A stretch of DNA of 63,595 nucleotides from Lachnospiraceae bacterium (GCA_017552985.1 JAFZNO010000001.1:1-63595); one strand, 5' to 3'; positions 9,601 through 17,341 are shown, counted from the first letter of the stretch. The notes: generated by a model from the sequence alone, not told the origin. Program-made: numbers and translations.

Positions 9601-10365
9601 ATGATTGCTAATGCCATAGCGGAGATGAGAACTTATGGAGAAGGATTTATTATTGCGGATCAAGCTCCAGGGCTGATGGATATGTCTGTTATAAGGAACA
9701 CGAATACAAAGATTATCATGAGATTGCCAGACCAGGGGGATCGTGATTTGGTTGGAAAGGCAGCAAATCTAAATGAGGATCAAATTAATGAAGTTGCCAA
9801 GTTGCCTCGCGGAGTGGCTGCAATCTATCAGAACGAATGGGTACAGCCTGTTTTATGCATGGTAAAAAAATATGAAGGAGATTTCGATAAGTATCAATTC
9901 AGTGGTGATGCAAATAATGAGCTGATTTGGAAGAATGACGAGCTAAAAGAATCTTTATTGAAATGTATTATGGATAAGGAACTGTTTCAAAAAGGAGATA
10001 AAGAGGATCTTCGTGAGCTTAAGAGTCTTGTGATAAGATCAAGACTTAATTCCTTTGTGAAAGTAGATTTCCTTGAGTATATTGAAGCTGAAAAAGAAAA
10101 CGGAATAAAGATACTGAAAAGCCTCGTTTATGATTTGCTTAGGGCTGAAGACGCGATACAGGCTGCTGAAAAATATGGGGATATACATGAATGGGTAGAG
10201 GCTGTTGTTGAAAAACTCGATCCGTCTGTGCATGATTACTCTAAGAAACAAGTTGATCTTACTATCATGCTGATTTTACAGGAGAAGATGTTACGTGATT
10301 CCTCCTATTGCGCAGTATTGAATAGCTTTTTGGAAGTTTATGAAAAAGGAGGTGGCGTGTTTTGA
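6658..10365 (+). CDS. HerA/FtsK-type ATPase (DUF87-like) with Ser/Thr-rich insert
   Basis: This 1235-residue protein has Walker A GSTGSGKS (725-732), Walker B VTVLEEAH (about 951-958) and a downstream ADQAPGLMD/NTNTKIIMRLP segment typical of HerA/VirB4-like DUF87 ATPases. Residues about 298-405 are a low-complexity Ser/Thr/Asp/Asn/Gly tract, and about 405-530 is Ala/Gly/Ser-rich. These may be a flexible linker or hydrophobic hairpin between an N-terminal domain (1-290) and the ATPase. HerA proteins are hexameric DNA pumps found in archaeal end resection, DNA transfer and several defence systems. No membrane anchor is obvious apart from the weakly hydrophobic Ala/Gly part. It has a good GGAGG site and its stop overlaps the nuclease start (TTGA). 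Confidence 0.85.
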   Translation: MGIVKNWVVKAGQKAGDTVAAVSQLSPAQLSKIQMQKDQYMSEKPDPNDAQAVELTARLLAENGVEIFNSYLSQIRQLYLPLDPTAEYGREFEPNYNIRYFNITKWVTDKEENSLEKLVNVYAVLSNEDCNIALVFNRTREKTNVYLAVVNTLNRGDNYEINNLSNRIESAIRGNFPGSEIGTDGHGKAEAGRIPCLNRFKGSSVAVASNVPTEKSEKFISQTIEKLLDGYIPANSKEDYTIVLLATPVTDVEDRKQELARIYSGLVPYAQWSTNYTYTQSDSTTGMAIIGVNVGASAGVQQGVNQTTTNSSAQTDSKGESKADAESKTDGTNSSTTDTKSENSMITDSTSDTLTDTVGTNESTATAFGSNSSITDTSGTTNSTTKSLSFSESATGGGGLFPGSVNVGSTQGTSKQYQETLSKAITEGISKTDTVTSGSSISHAVSAMAGHSTATGVGTALAKTAGSSFAKTIGRTLTSSTGRSITNGLAKAVGTAKSTSFGANVGANFARSSSVTAMIGKNEGITQNFANYEIIHALEVLKEQMKRYETGTALGMWDFAAYVLSDDFNIANNVAHSYLALTQGEESYMSDCAVNLWRNDTDADKDKAKEICKYLLDLRHPQFGLNPSIIDRDKTFLVYPSAVTATATLSGKELAYSLNFPRKSIAGLPVFECAEFGRNVSTFEEDDYGPSTQLELGRIVHMHNVEAVKVSLSLNSLASHTFIAGSTGSGKSNTIYHILNSVRDEGVHFLVVEPAKGEYKNVFGKDEDVFVYGTNPKLSPLLRINPFSFPDQIHILEHLDRLVEMFNVCWPMYAAMPAVLKSAVEKSYVDCGWDLITSENKYDDKLYPDFSDVARNIKIIIDSSEYDNENKGAYKGSLLTRLQSLTTGINGLIFSSDELAGEELFERNVIIDLSRVGSSETKSLIMGMLVLKLQEFRMTGDTPMNSDLRHVTVLEEAHNLLRRTSVEQPTESSNILGKSVEMIANAIAEMRTYGEGFIIADQAPGLMDMSVIRNTNTKIIMRLPDQGDRDLVGKAANLNEDQINEVAKLPRGVAAIYQNEWVQPVLCMVKKYEGDFDKYQFSGDANNELIWKNDELKESLLKCIMDKELFQKGDKEDLRELKSLVIRSRLNSFVKVDFLEYIEAEKENGIKILKSLVYDLLRAEDAIQAAEKYGDIHEWVEAVVEKLDPSVHDYSKKQVDLTIMLILQEKMLRDSSYCAVLNSFLEVYEKGGGVF

Positions 10366-11021
10366 AAGTTGGGGACTTTAGGCATGCTGATGTAAATGAC
10401 AACGAGACAAAAAGTGCAGATGGATACCGGAATATAAAGCCTGAGAAAGAAATGTCGCCCCAAGAACTTAATTATGCCATCAATAACGAGTTCAGTAAAG
10501 CGGCAAAAGAAGCAGAGAAAAAACAAGAAGAATATAAAGAGTTTAGAGATGATAATGGGGTTAAATATCGTGAAGGAGATAAGCTCCTGCCAAATAAAGT
10601 GTTTGAGGTAAATCAGTATAAATATAAAACTGATGATAAATCTCGTGTGATATCAACTGAGGGAAGATTACAGATTAAGGATCATGACGGAAGGAGAGAA
10701 ATGGACTCAAAATCTGTAATTGATAAAGGTGATAAGAAAAAGACAGATGATATAGGACACTTGATTGCTGACAGATTTAATGGGAGCGGAGGAATAGAAA
10801 ACCTTGTACCAATGGACTCTAGGTTAAACAGGCATGGTGATTATGCTAAGATGGAGAATACATTAGCGAATGCATTGAAAGATGGTGCTAAAGTTGAATT
10901 TAAGGTTGAACCCAAATATGGGTCTGATTCCACGCGACCATCTGAGTTTAAGGTTACATACAGTATAAATGGTGAAAAAGAAGTAATGGTTTTTAAGAAT
11001 GAAAGCGAGGCTAAATCATGA
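10362..11021 (+). CDS. DNA/RNA non-specific endonuclease domain effector (Endonuclea_NS_2-like)
   Basis: This 219-residue protein has a charged, helical N-terminal ~85 residues without signal peptide and a C-terminal nuclease domain. The domain carries DDIGHLIADRF with the presumed catalytic His 133, then NLVPMDSRLNRH and YAKMENTLANAL, the pattern of toxin-borne NS_2 nucleases. The usual DRGH is DIGH here, as in many toxin versions. Start is TTG 10362, overlapping the HerA stop, with AAGGAGG at 10346-10352. Its stop overlaps the next gene's ATG. The partner is a YezG-type immunity protein, so this is probably a toxin. It lacks the long LXG or other delivery region of polymorphic toxins, which is unusual. 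Confidence 0.85.
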   Translation: MKVGDFRHADVNDNETKSADGYRNIKPEKEMSPQELNYAINNEFSKAAKEAEKKQEEYKEFRDDNGVKYREGDKLLPNKVFEVNQYKYKTDDKSRVISTEGRLQIKDHDGRREMDSKSVIDKGDKKKTDDIGHLIADRFNGSGGIENLVPMDSRLNRHGDYAKMENTLANALKDGAKVEFKVEPKYGSDSTRPSEFKVTYSINGEKEVMVFKNESEAKS

Positions 11022-11389
11022 TAAACGAAAAGATATACCAAAATATCTATGATGAACTTGAAGGATTCCTCATTCCGAGGTGGGATAAACTGGTTATTTA
11101 TTTAGAATATGGTAAAGCGTCGTATACCTTTTCATTTTATGTAAAGATTAATGGTAATTATATAAAGTGCTATGATCTGCCAAATATTTCTGAGGACGAA
11201 ATTATGAGTTCATTCGAAAGAATTGATGCGCTTCTCGAAAAAGAACGAGTAAATGATAAGGAACCATGGACTAATATGACTATTGTTATTGAAAAGCCCA
11301 ATCTTATGCATGCGGATTTTGACTATACAGATTTATCTAATGGTACATATCAATATAAAAAGGATTGGAAAAATAAATATTTGGTATAG
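11018..11389 (+). CDS. YezG-family (DUF600) immunity protein
   Basis: This 123-residue acidic protein matches the YezG/DUF600 pattern: N-terminal IYQNIYDELEGFLIP, central strands, and a C-terminal DFDYTDLSNG followed by KDWKNKYL. In Bacillus, YezG neutralises the nuclease toxin YeeF, an LXG protein with the same nuclease class. Its ATGA overlap with the nuclease gene indicates translational coupling, which suits an antidote. It should bind and block the nuclease at 10362 in the cytoplasm. Confidence 0.85.
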   Translation: MINEKIYQNIYDELEGFLIPRWDKLVIYLEYGKASYTFSFYVKINGNYIKCYDLPNISEDEIMSSFERIDALLEKERVNDKEPWTNMTIVIEKPNLMHADFDYTDLSNGTYQYKKDWKNKYLV

Positions 11390-11447
11390 AGAAAAAAGGA
11401 TAATTTGGGTTAAGTATTCTGAGGATGATTTAAGGGGGCTGATACAG

Positions 11448-12005
11448 ATGAGCGAATACGAACTTGGGCAAGATGAATTAGTTATCATTCAAGATTCAAA
11501 TGTTAGGCATAATGGTACAGTAGTTACGCTCATTTTGACTAATCAGAACATTATACAAATAAACACAGCTGGTTTGTTTGGAAAGAAAAAGATCGTGACT
11601 AAATACCCATTAATAGATCTTAAAGGTGAAAATGGAAAAGCAAACGTGCTGATTGGAAAAGCACCAGGTGGGGAAACTCGTTTAGAATTGTATTTTGTAA
11701 ACCACGAAAAGTACTATGATTTTAGTGGGTTATTTGCTGAAAAAAAGTGGGCTAATGCAATCGAAAAGGCATATAAGGATTGTTGGATTGAAAAGAAAAA
11801 GAGTGAAAAATCTCAATCACCATCAGTAAGTCTTTTTTCACTTAATAAAACGAAAAATTTGAAAGATAGTACGGAGGAAAGCCGGAAGTATGTCAAAGGG
11901 AAGAAGAAAATGATGAAATGTCCTAAGTGCGGTGCTGAACTGATTGGTGAAAAGGGGATTGAGGTTCAATGTGAATACTGTGATGCTAAAGTCCTTATAA
12001 AATGA
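11448..12005 (+). CDS. PH-like domain protein with C-terminal zinc ribbon
   Basis: This 185-residue protein begins with a beta-rich segment (about 1-110: LVIIQDSNVRHNGTVVTLIL, then LTNQNIIQIN) resembling bacterial PH/GRAM-type domains. A basic linker follows, then a zinc ribbon (CPKCG at about 158, CEYCD at about 177). ATG 11448 follows AGGGGG; the upstream in-frame stretch overlaps the immunity gene and is not plausible. Zinc ribbons also occur in the protein at 2829, so the two units share this feature. Role is unknown; a membrane-proximal adaptor is a guess. Confidence 0.65.
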   Translation: MSEYELGQDELVIIQDSNVRHNGTVVTLILTNQNIIQINTAGLFGKKKIVTKYPLIDLKGENGKANVLIGKAPGGETRLELYFVNHEKYYDFSGLFAEKKWANAIEKAYKDCWIEKKKSEKSQSPSVSLFSLNKTKNLKDSTEESRKYVKGKKKMMKCPKCGAELIGEKGIEVQCEYCDAKVLIK

Positions 12006-12030
12006 GCCACCGGGAAAGAGGAGGTAGTTT

Positions 12031-13302
12031 ATGGGATTATTTAAGAACAATCCGCAAGGCGGAGTCACGGACATGATTCGCTGTGATGAAAAATCATATC
12101 TGATATGGAAATGGCGACCAGAAGGTGCTGACATCGAAAGAAACGGGAGAGAAAACGCTATCCGGTGGGGCTCTTCATTAAGGGTGAAAGAAGGTTCCGT
12201 TGCGGTTTTTGTTTATTCTGGGAAGGAAGGTCTAGCTCAGGATTATATTGTTGGACCCGCTGACATCATGGTGGATACAAACAATTTGCCGGTTATTGCT
12301 TCGCTTATTGGGAAATTATATAACGGAGGAACACCTTTTCAGGCAGAGGTGTATTTTGTCAATCTGGCAGAGACGGTTCAAACTAAATTTGGCATTCCGT
12401 TTTTTGAGGTTTTCGATCGTGACTTAGAGGAATTTGGTGTTCCCATAGCAGTAAGGGGATCTATAGATTTTAATATTGAGGATTATAAGGAATTCATACG
12501 AAAACATCGTTTAGAAAATTTTTCATTGCAGGAATTGCAAGCTCAGATCAAGGATACCGTAGCGGAAAACGTAAAAAGTGTTGTTGCTAATGCTCCAGAG
12601 AAATACGAGATTCCTGTCATACAAATAGAGAGGAAAATCTCAGAGATCAAGGAGGAAGCGGCAGAACGGCTCAGAGAGAAACTGTTTATTGATTATGGCG
12701 TGTATCTTAAAGACATTAATATATCCGACCTGGAGATTAATAAGGAAAGTGAAGCATATCAAGAATTAAAGGCAGTTACGAAGGATCTCACGGCGTTAAA
12801 GCGAAAGGCAAAGGCAAAAGCGGATGCTAAAGATATTTCAGCGAATCAGAAAATAGGTGTATTTGAAAGAGCTGCCAATGCTTTTGTGGATGCTAAAGAA
12901 AATGCATATGCCAGAAGAAAAGAGACACAGCGGCAATATGCCAAGGAAGTTGAAGAGGAGCGCGCAGGAAAGCTTGGAGCGGCAGGGGCAAAGATTATTT
13001 CTGCAATTAATAAAAAGAATGGGAATGATAATCGAAAGCCTGGAGAGGCTGTACCGCCCCCCGTACCTAACAAAACATTTCACATAGTGATGTATGGCAA
13101 AGCGGCAGGACCATATGATTTGGAGACGTTAAAAAAGATGGCAGAGGAAGGACGCTTAAATCCGGACAGCTATGCGTGGACTGATGGTATGGATAATTGG
13201 GCAATGGCTAATACAATACAGGAGTTAAAGTCTTTATTTGTCGAAAATGAAATTCCGTCATTACCTCCCATTCCAAGTACTAACATGAAAAACAACGAAT
13301 AA
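12031..13302 (+). CDS. SPFH-domain protein with C-terminal GYF_2 domain
   Basis: This 423-residue protein has an SPFH/band-7-like domain (about 20-240, starting IRCDEKSYLIWKW; IDFNIEDYKEFI), a long Ala/Lys/Glu helix (about 240-320), a Pro spacer and a GYF_2 domain (about 350-400: GKAAGPYDLETLKKMAEEG, then AWTDGMDNWA). It resembles the YdjI/virion-core-like SPFH family; in Bacillus, ydjI lies with the pspA paralogue ydjF in an envelope-stress operon. SPFH proteins make membrane scaffolds. The start has AGGAGG 8 nt upstream. It is the last gene of the riboswitch-2 unit, closed by the terminator at 13337. Confidence 0.88.
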   Translation: MGLFKNNPQGGVTDMIRCDEKSYLIWKWRPEGADIERNGRENAIRWGSSLRVKEGSVAVFVYSGKEGLAQDYIVGPADIMVDTNNLPVIASLIGKLYNGGTPFQAEVYFVNLAETVQTKFGIPFFEVFDRDLEEFGVPIAVRGSIDFNIEDYKEFIRKHRLENFSLQELQAQIKDTVAENVKSVVANAPEKYEIPVIQIERKISEIKEEAAERLREKLFIDYGVYLKDINISDLEINKESEAYQELKAVTKDLTALKRKAKAKADAKDISANQKIGVFERAANAFVDAKENAYARRKETQRQYAKEVEEERAGKLGAAGAKIISAINKKNGNDNRKPGEAVPPPVPNKTFHIVMYGKAAGPYDLETLKKMAEEGRLNPDSYAWTDGMDNWAMANTIQELKSLFVENEIPSLPPIPSTNMKNNE

Positions 13303-13336
13303 ATACTATCGAAGATAATATGGTAATGAGAGACTT

Positions 13337-13369
13337 AAAAGCGGGCAAATTTTTATCTGCCCGCTTTTT
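13337..13369 (+). terminator. Strong terminator ending the riboswitch-2 operon
   Basis: AAAAGCGGGCA (13337-13347) pairs with TGCCCGCTTTT (13358-13368), an 11-bp stem followed by T residues. It marks the downstream edge of the AT-rich island. Confidence 0.9.
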
Positions 13370-13372
13370 AAG

Positions 13373-13402
13373 TTGAGTATATTGTACTTAAAATAATATA
13401 AT
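13373..13402 (+). promoter_or_regulatory. Promoter for mutarotase-like gene
   Basis: TTGAGT (13373-13378), an 18-bp spacer and TATAAT (13397-13402), about 70 nt before the gene at 13473. Confidence 0.65.
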
Positions 13403-13472
13403 GTTAAAATATGTTTAGCTCTGGCACGTTAATGCCATCATTACGACATAAAACCACGCGAGGAACAAAACC

Positions 13473-14390
13473 ATGAGATACTTTTTAGAAAACAACCGTC
13501 TTAAAGTAGAGATCGATTCGTTTGGAGCCGAGATTAAATCGGTGATCAACAAGAATAACATGCGGGAGTATATGTGGTACGGGAATCCGAAGTTTTGGGG
13601 GCGGACGTCGCCGGTGTTATTTCCGTTTGTGGGGAGTTTGAAGGAGAAGAAGTATCGTTGGAAGGGCAAAGAGTATGCCATGGGGCAGCATGGGTTCGCG
13701 AGGGACATGGAGTTTGAACTTGTGAGCCAGGCGGATGACGAGATCTGGTTCCAACTGAAGGCGAATGAGGATACGCTTAAAAAGTATCCGTTTGATTTCA
13801 CGCTGAAGATTGGTTATAAGCTGGAGGCGGGAGAGGAAACGGATGACGTTAAGGTCACGTGGAAGGTTTATAATCCTGCGGAGGAAGTGATGTATTTTTC
13901 CATCGGGGCGCATCCGGCGTTTTTGTGTCCTTTTCACGGCTTCCGTAAGGACGCGGCGGGATGCAAGGAGGGTTATCAGCTTTATTTCGAGGGCGTGGAC
14001 GTGATTCATCATCATGGCAATGACGTTGCGACTGGGCTTGCGCTGCGAGAAGATATTGAATTGCCGCTGGAGCATGGGTACGTTACGATCACGAGTGATT
14101 TCTTTGACCGCTGCACTTATATGGTTGAGGGGAAGCAGACGGGGTGCGTTGGCATTGCGGACGAAGAGGGAAAGCACGTTGTGGACGTATGTTTTGACAC
14201 GCCGCTCTTTGCCGTCTGGTCGCCGGAAAAGAAAAACGCGCCGTTTCTGTGTATCGAACCTTGGTACGGAAGATGTGACGCGGTGGATTTTGAAGGTGAC
14301 TTAAGTCAGAGGGAATTTACCAACGCGCTAGAGGCGGGGAAGACGTTTGAAGGCGGGTACGTCATGAAGTTCCATGAATACTATTGGTAA
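13473..14390 (+). CDS. Aldose 1-epimerase family protein (LacX/GalM-like)
   Basis: This 305-residue cytoplasmic protein has the galactose-mutarotase fold markers: KFWGRTSPVLFPFVG near residue 45, a catalytic-type His in IGAHPAFLCPF (about 145) and a C-terminal CIEPWYGRCD containing the base Glu. The family interconverts alpha and beta anomers of sugars; LacX-like members have uncertain substrates. No sugar operon surrounds it. It lies 14 nt from the ATPase gene at 14405 and may be cotranscribed with it. Confidence 0.88.
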   Translation: MRYFLENNRLKVEIDSFGAEIKSVINKNNMREYMWYGNPKFWGRTSPVLFPFVGSLKEKKYRWKGKEYAMGQHGFARDMEFELVSQADDEIWFQLKANEDTLKKYPFDFTLKIGYKLEAGEETDDVKVTWKVYNPAEEVMYFSIGAHPAFLCPFHGFRKDAAGCKEGYQLYFEGVDVIHHHGNDVATGLALREDIELPLEHGYVTITSDFFDRCTYMVEGKQTGCVGIADEEGKHVVDVCFDTPLFAVWSPEKKNAPFLCIEPWYGRCDAVDFEGDLSQREFTNALEAGKTFEGGYVMKFHEYYW

Positions 14391-14404
14391 AGAGGAGCAG
14401 GAAC

Positions 14405-15304
14405 ATGTACTTGGAAAGATTTATTTTACCCATTGATCAGGAAGAGCGGATGATCGAGGAGCGGATGGCGCATAACGGCGGAATTTATGGGTATATTGAC
14501 AATATTTATCCCTGCGGGATCTTTTCGGAGAAGAAGCTGCATGAGGTGAATTTTGACGCGGCGACGATTCTTTATGGCGGAAACGGATCGGGGAAGAGTA
14601 CGTTGCTAAATATCATTGCGAGCAAGCTGGAGCTGGACAGGGTGACGCCGTTTAATTCCGCGGAGCTGTTTAATGAGTACGTTCGCTGTTGTGAGTATGA
14701 GCTGGGAACGAATGAGGAAGGGATGCGGCAGCGGATCCCGAACGGGAGCAGGATCATAACGAGTGATGACGTGTTTGATTACATGCTGGCAGTGCGGACG
14801 AACAATAGCGAGATCGCGGAGAGCATCGAGGATGCCCGGGAAGATTGGGGAAAACTGAAGTATGGGAAGACGATCAAGTTTCAGGGGATGGAGGACTATG
14901 AGGCCGTCAGGGCGCAGGTGATGGCGAGGTCGAAGTCCGTGACGAGGCGGCAGTACGTGAGAAGGATGGCCGGCGTGGAGGCGAGGCTTGGCAGTAACGG
15001 TGAGACGGCGCTGGAGTTCTTTGATTCGAAGATCAAGAATGACACGCTGTATTGTCTGGACGAACCTGAGAACAGTTTGTCGCCGAAGCTGCAGATCAAG
15101 TTGACGGAAATGCTGGAAAAGATGGTCAGGTATTGCGGCTGTCAGTTGATCATCGCAACGCATTCGCCGTTTTTGCTCTCGATGTCGGGGGCGAGGATTT
15201 ATGATCTGGATGAGACGCCAGTGGACGTGAAGCGCTGGTGGGAACTGGAGAATCCAAGAATTTATTATGAGTTCTTTAAGAAGCAAGGGCATCTGTTCGA
15301 ATGA
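14405..15304 (+). CDS. SMC/RecF-type AAA ATPase
   Basis: This 299-residue protein has Walker A GGNGSGKS (58-65), a Walker B with CLDEPENSLSP, and a switch His in IATHSPFLLS. This is the compact single-chain ABC/AAA_21-type ATPase related to COG3910. The coiled coil and a nuclease (Toprim) domain are absent, so it is not an OLD nuclease. ATG 14405 follows GAGGAG; a frame extension to 14384 overlaps the previous gene. Such proteins are widespread, with unknown role in DNA or stress response. Its stop codon lies inside the terminator hairpin. Confidence 0.8.
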   Translation: MYLERFILPIDQEERMIEERMAHNGGIYGYIDNIYPCGIFSEKKLHEVNFDAATILYGGNGSGKSTLLNIIASKLELDRVTPFNSAELFNEYVRCCEYELGTNEEGMRQRIPNGSRIITSDDVFDYMLAVRTNNSEIAESIEDAREDWGKLKYGKTIKFQGMEDYEAVRAQVMARSKSVTRRQYVRRMAGVEARLGSNGETALEFFDSKIKNDTLYCLDEPENSLSPKLQIKLTEMLEKMVRYCGCQLIIATHSPFLLSMSGARIYDLDETPVDVKRWWELENPRIYYEFFKKQGHLFE

Positions 15305-15326
15305 CGGATGCCCTTGGTTTTTCTTT
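15284..15326 (+). terminator. Terminator overlapping the end of the ATPase gene
   Basis: CAAGGGCATC (15284-15293) pairs with GATGCCCTTG (15307-15316), a 10-bp stem followed by a T-rich tail. The 5' arm encodes the last residues of the protein. Confidence 0.85.
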
Positions 15327-15337
15327 AGATTAAATTA

Positions 15338-16462
15338 TTAGTGGTCGAGCATTTCTGAAGCTTCCTTCAGCAATTCGATGATGGGAAGGTGCTGAGGGCA
15401 AACGCCTTCGCACTGGCCGCAGGCAATGCACTCGGAGGCACGGCCATGGCCTTCGCTTATCAGGTGATTGTAGAAGTTCTGCGGGCGGAAGCGCTCGTTG
15501 TAAAGCCGGATGGTATTGACGGATTTGAACACGTCAGGGATGGAGATGCGCATGGGGCATCCGTCGGTGCAGTAACGGCAGCTGGTACAGCCGATCTGCG
15601 GCACGTCGAGCATGCGGTCCCGTACCTCCTGGACCAACGCGAGTTCTGAATCGCTTAAGGGCTCGAAGTTGCGGAAGGTCTGCACGTTGTCCTGCATCTG
15701 TTCCTCGGTGCTCATGCCGGAAAGAATGGTCATGACGCCGGGAAGAGAGCCGACGAAGCGCATTGCCCAGGATGCGATGGAAGCATCGGGGCGCACGTCC
15801 TTAAACTTCTCCTCAAGGTCGGGACGAAGGCTGGCGAGGGTGCCACCTTTCACGGGCTCCATGATGATCATGGGGATGTTGCGGGCGCTGAGGATCTTGT
15901 AAAGCGCGCCGGAGCAAACCACGGGGTTTTCCCAATCCGCATAGTTGAGCTGAATCTGGACAAATTCCATCTCAGGATGGGCATCCAATACTTTTTCCAA
16001 GTAAGCGGGGCTGCCATGAAAGGAGAAGCCGAGATGGCGGATCTTTCCGGCAGCTTTCTTTTCGAGTCCCCAGTTATAACAATCTAAGCGTTCATAGGTT
16101 TCACCATTGCCGCCGTCCTCAACGGAATGGAGAAGGTAGAAATCAAAATAGTCAACGCCGCAGCGCTCAAGCTGTTCGTTGAAGATGCGGTCGCGGTCGT
16201 CCTTGTTCCGAAGGCACCATGCGGGGAGCTTCGTCGCAAGCATAAAGCTCTCGCGGGGATGACGCTTTGTGATGGCTTCCTTGATGGCACGCTCGGACAT
16301 GCCGCCGTGATAGACGTAGGCAGTGTCAAAATAATTCATTCCTGCGGACACGTAAGCGTCCACCATCTCGCATACGCGGCCGAGGTCAATGTTCCCGTCC
16401 TTTTGGGGCAGACGCATCATGCCGAACCCAAGCTTTGGCATTTTACTCAAATCAATACTCAT
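15338..16462 (-). CDS. Aldo/keto reductase with C-terminal [4Fe-4S] ferredoxin domain
   Basis: This 374-residue protein has an AKR barrel (LGFGMMRLP; FDTAYVYHGG with catalytic Tyr; LATKLP with Lys; YLLHSVED with His). After it, near residues 290-365, come two Cys clusters (CTSCRYCTDGCP and CIACGQCEGVCP) expected to hold two 4Fe-4S centres. These Clostridial Fe-S aldo/keto reductases are redox enzymes of unknown substrate. ATG at 16462 is chosen because AAAGGAGGG is 8 nt upstream; the longer frame would start without a site. It converges on the ATPase gene at 14405. The ribosome site lies in the loop of an inverted repeat (16462-16486). Confidence 0.9.
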   Translation of the reverse strand: MSIDLSKMPKLGFGMMRLPQKDGNIDLGRVCEMVDAYVSAGMNYFDTAYVYHGGMSERAIKEAITKRHPRESFMLATKLPAWCLRNKDDRDRIFNEQLERCGVDYFDFYLLHSVEDGGNGETYERLDCYNWGLEKKAAGKIRHLGFSFHGSPAYLEKVLDAHPEMEFVQIQLNYADWENPVVCSGALYKILSARNIPMIIMEPVKGGTLASLRPDLEEKFKDVRPDASIASWAMRFVGSLPGVMTILSGMSTEEQMQDNVQTFRNFEPLSDSELALVQEVRDRMLDVPQIGCTSCRYCTDGCPMRISIPDVFKSVNTIRLYNERFRPQNFYNHLISEGHGRASECIACGQCEGVCPQHLPIIELLKEASEMLDH

Positions 16463-16486
16463 GTCACAGACCCTCCTTTTGTGACA
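16462..16486 (-). promoter_or_regulatory. Inverted repeat around the AKR ribosome-binding site
   Basis: TGTCACA (16462-16468) and TGTGACA (16480-16486) are perfect inverted repeats 11 nt apart, with the Shine-Dalgarno sequence between them. It may be an mRNA hairpin or a dyad operator of the TGTGA-TCACA kind. Confidence 0.5.
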
Positions 16487-16517
16487 ATTATAATCCATGG
16501 GTGAGGTGCATGGTCAA
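16487..16517 (-). promoter_or_regulatory. Candidate promoter for the aldo/keto reductase
   Basis: Read on the minus strand: TTGACC (16517-16512), a 19-bp spacer and TATAAT (16492-16487). The spacer is long, so the -35 may be weak. Confidence 0.5.
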
Positions 16518-16729
16518 GCGGTTTTCCGATATTGACAAAAAGTGAGAATAAAAAGCAGAATTTTCACGTGCGAAGGGACTGTTAGGCATAAGTGAGGCAT
16601 AAGTGAGTCGGTAAGAAAGTACGTGTTTTTTTGAGGCATTTGTGGTAAAATGTGAGTAGGAATGAGGCGCATGAATTGCAAGATTTTATGGAGCACGTTG
16701 TTTTGAAAAGAAGGGAAAGGTGACGGGGC

Positions 16730-17341
16730 ATGTGCGGGATTTATCACGTGAGTCGTGAATTGGAATATGGAATTGAGAGTCTCATGCGGATGGTAAACCG
16801 GGAGCGGCGCGCAGGCGCCATGGCACAGAAAATCCCGGAAATCCGGGAGCGGGACGTGCGTCCGACGGATGAGGCACCGATACTTTCGGCTAATGCAGAG
16901 GGAATGGTTTTGCGGACGGTGCGCTGGGGGCTTCCTGGATTTCAAAAGGGGCAGGTCATCTTTAACGCAAGGTGCGAGACGGCACTGGAGCGGCCCACGT
17001 TTCGCGACGGCGTAAGGCAGAGCAGGATCGTCATTCCGGCTACGCATTTTTATGAGTGGAACCAGCGGAAGGAAAAGAACGTCTTTGAACGAAAGGACGG
17101 GAAAATCCTATACATGGCGGGCTTTTGCAGGGGCAATGGGGAGGATGAGCGCTTTGCGATCTTAACGACTGCGGCGAATGCTTCCATGGCGCCCGTTCAT
17201 GACAGGATGCCGCTGATCCTGGAAGAGAGTGAGATTGAGCCATGGCTTTGGCAGGAGGAGTGGACGCAGTCGCTCCTTCGCAAAGTGCCAAAGGACCTTG
17301 CCCGTAAGGCGGAATATGAGCAGATGAGTCTGTTTTCGTGA
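16730..17341 (+). CDS. SOS response-associated peptidase (SRAP, YedK/HMCES family)
   Basis: This 203-residue protein starts MCGIY, giving the catalytic Cys 2 once Met is removed. It has the SRAP signatures FNARCET (Asn/Arg/Glu), HFYEW and VHDRMP with the active-site His. The family forms a stable thiazolidine link to abasic sites in single-stranded DNA and shields them during replication. The length is normal. No clear LexA box was seen upstream. The next gene, a membrane-anchored nuclease, starts 20 nt later, so they may be cotranscribed. Confidence 0.93.
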   Translation: MCGIYHVSRELEYGIESLMRMVNRERRAGAMAQKIPEIRERDVRPTDEAPILSANAEGMVLRTVRWGLPGFQKGQVIFNARCETALERPTFRDGVRQSRIVIPATHFYEWNQRKEKNVFERKDGKILYMAGFCRGNGEDERFAILTTAANASMAPVHDRMPLILEESEIEPWLWQEEWTQSLLRKVPKDLARKAEYEQMSLFS

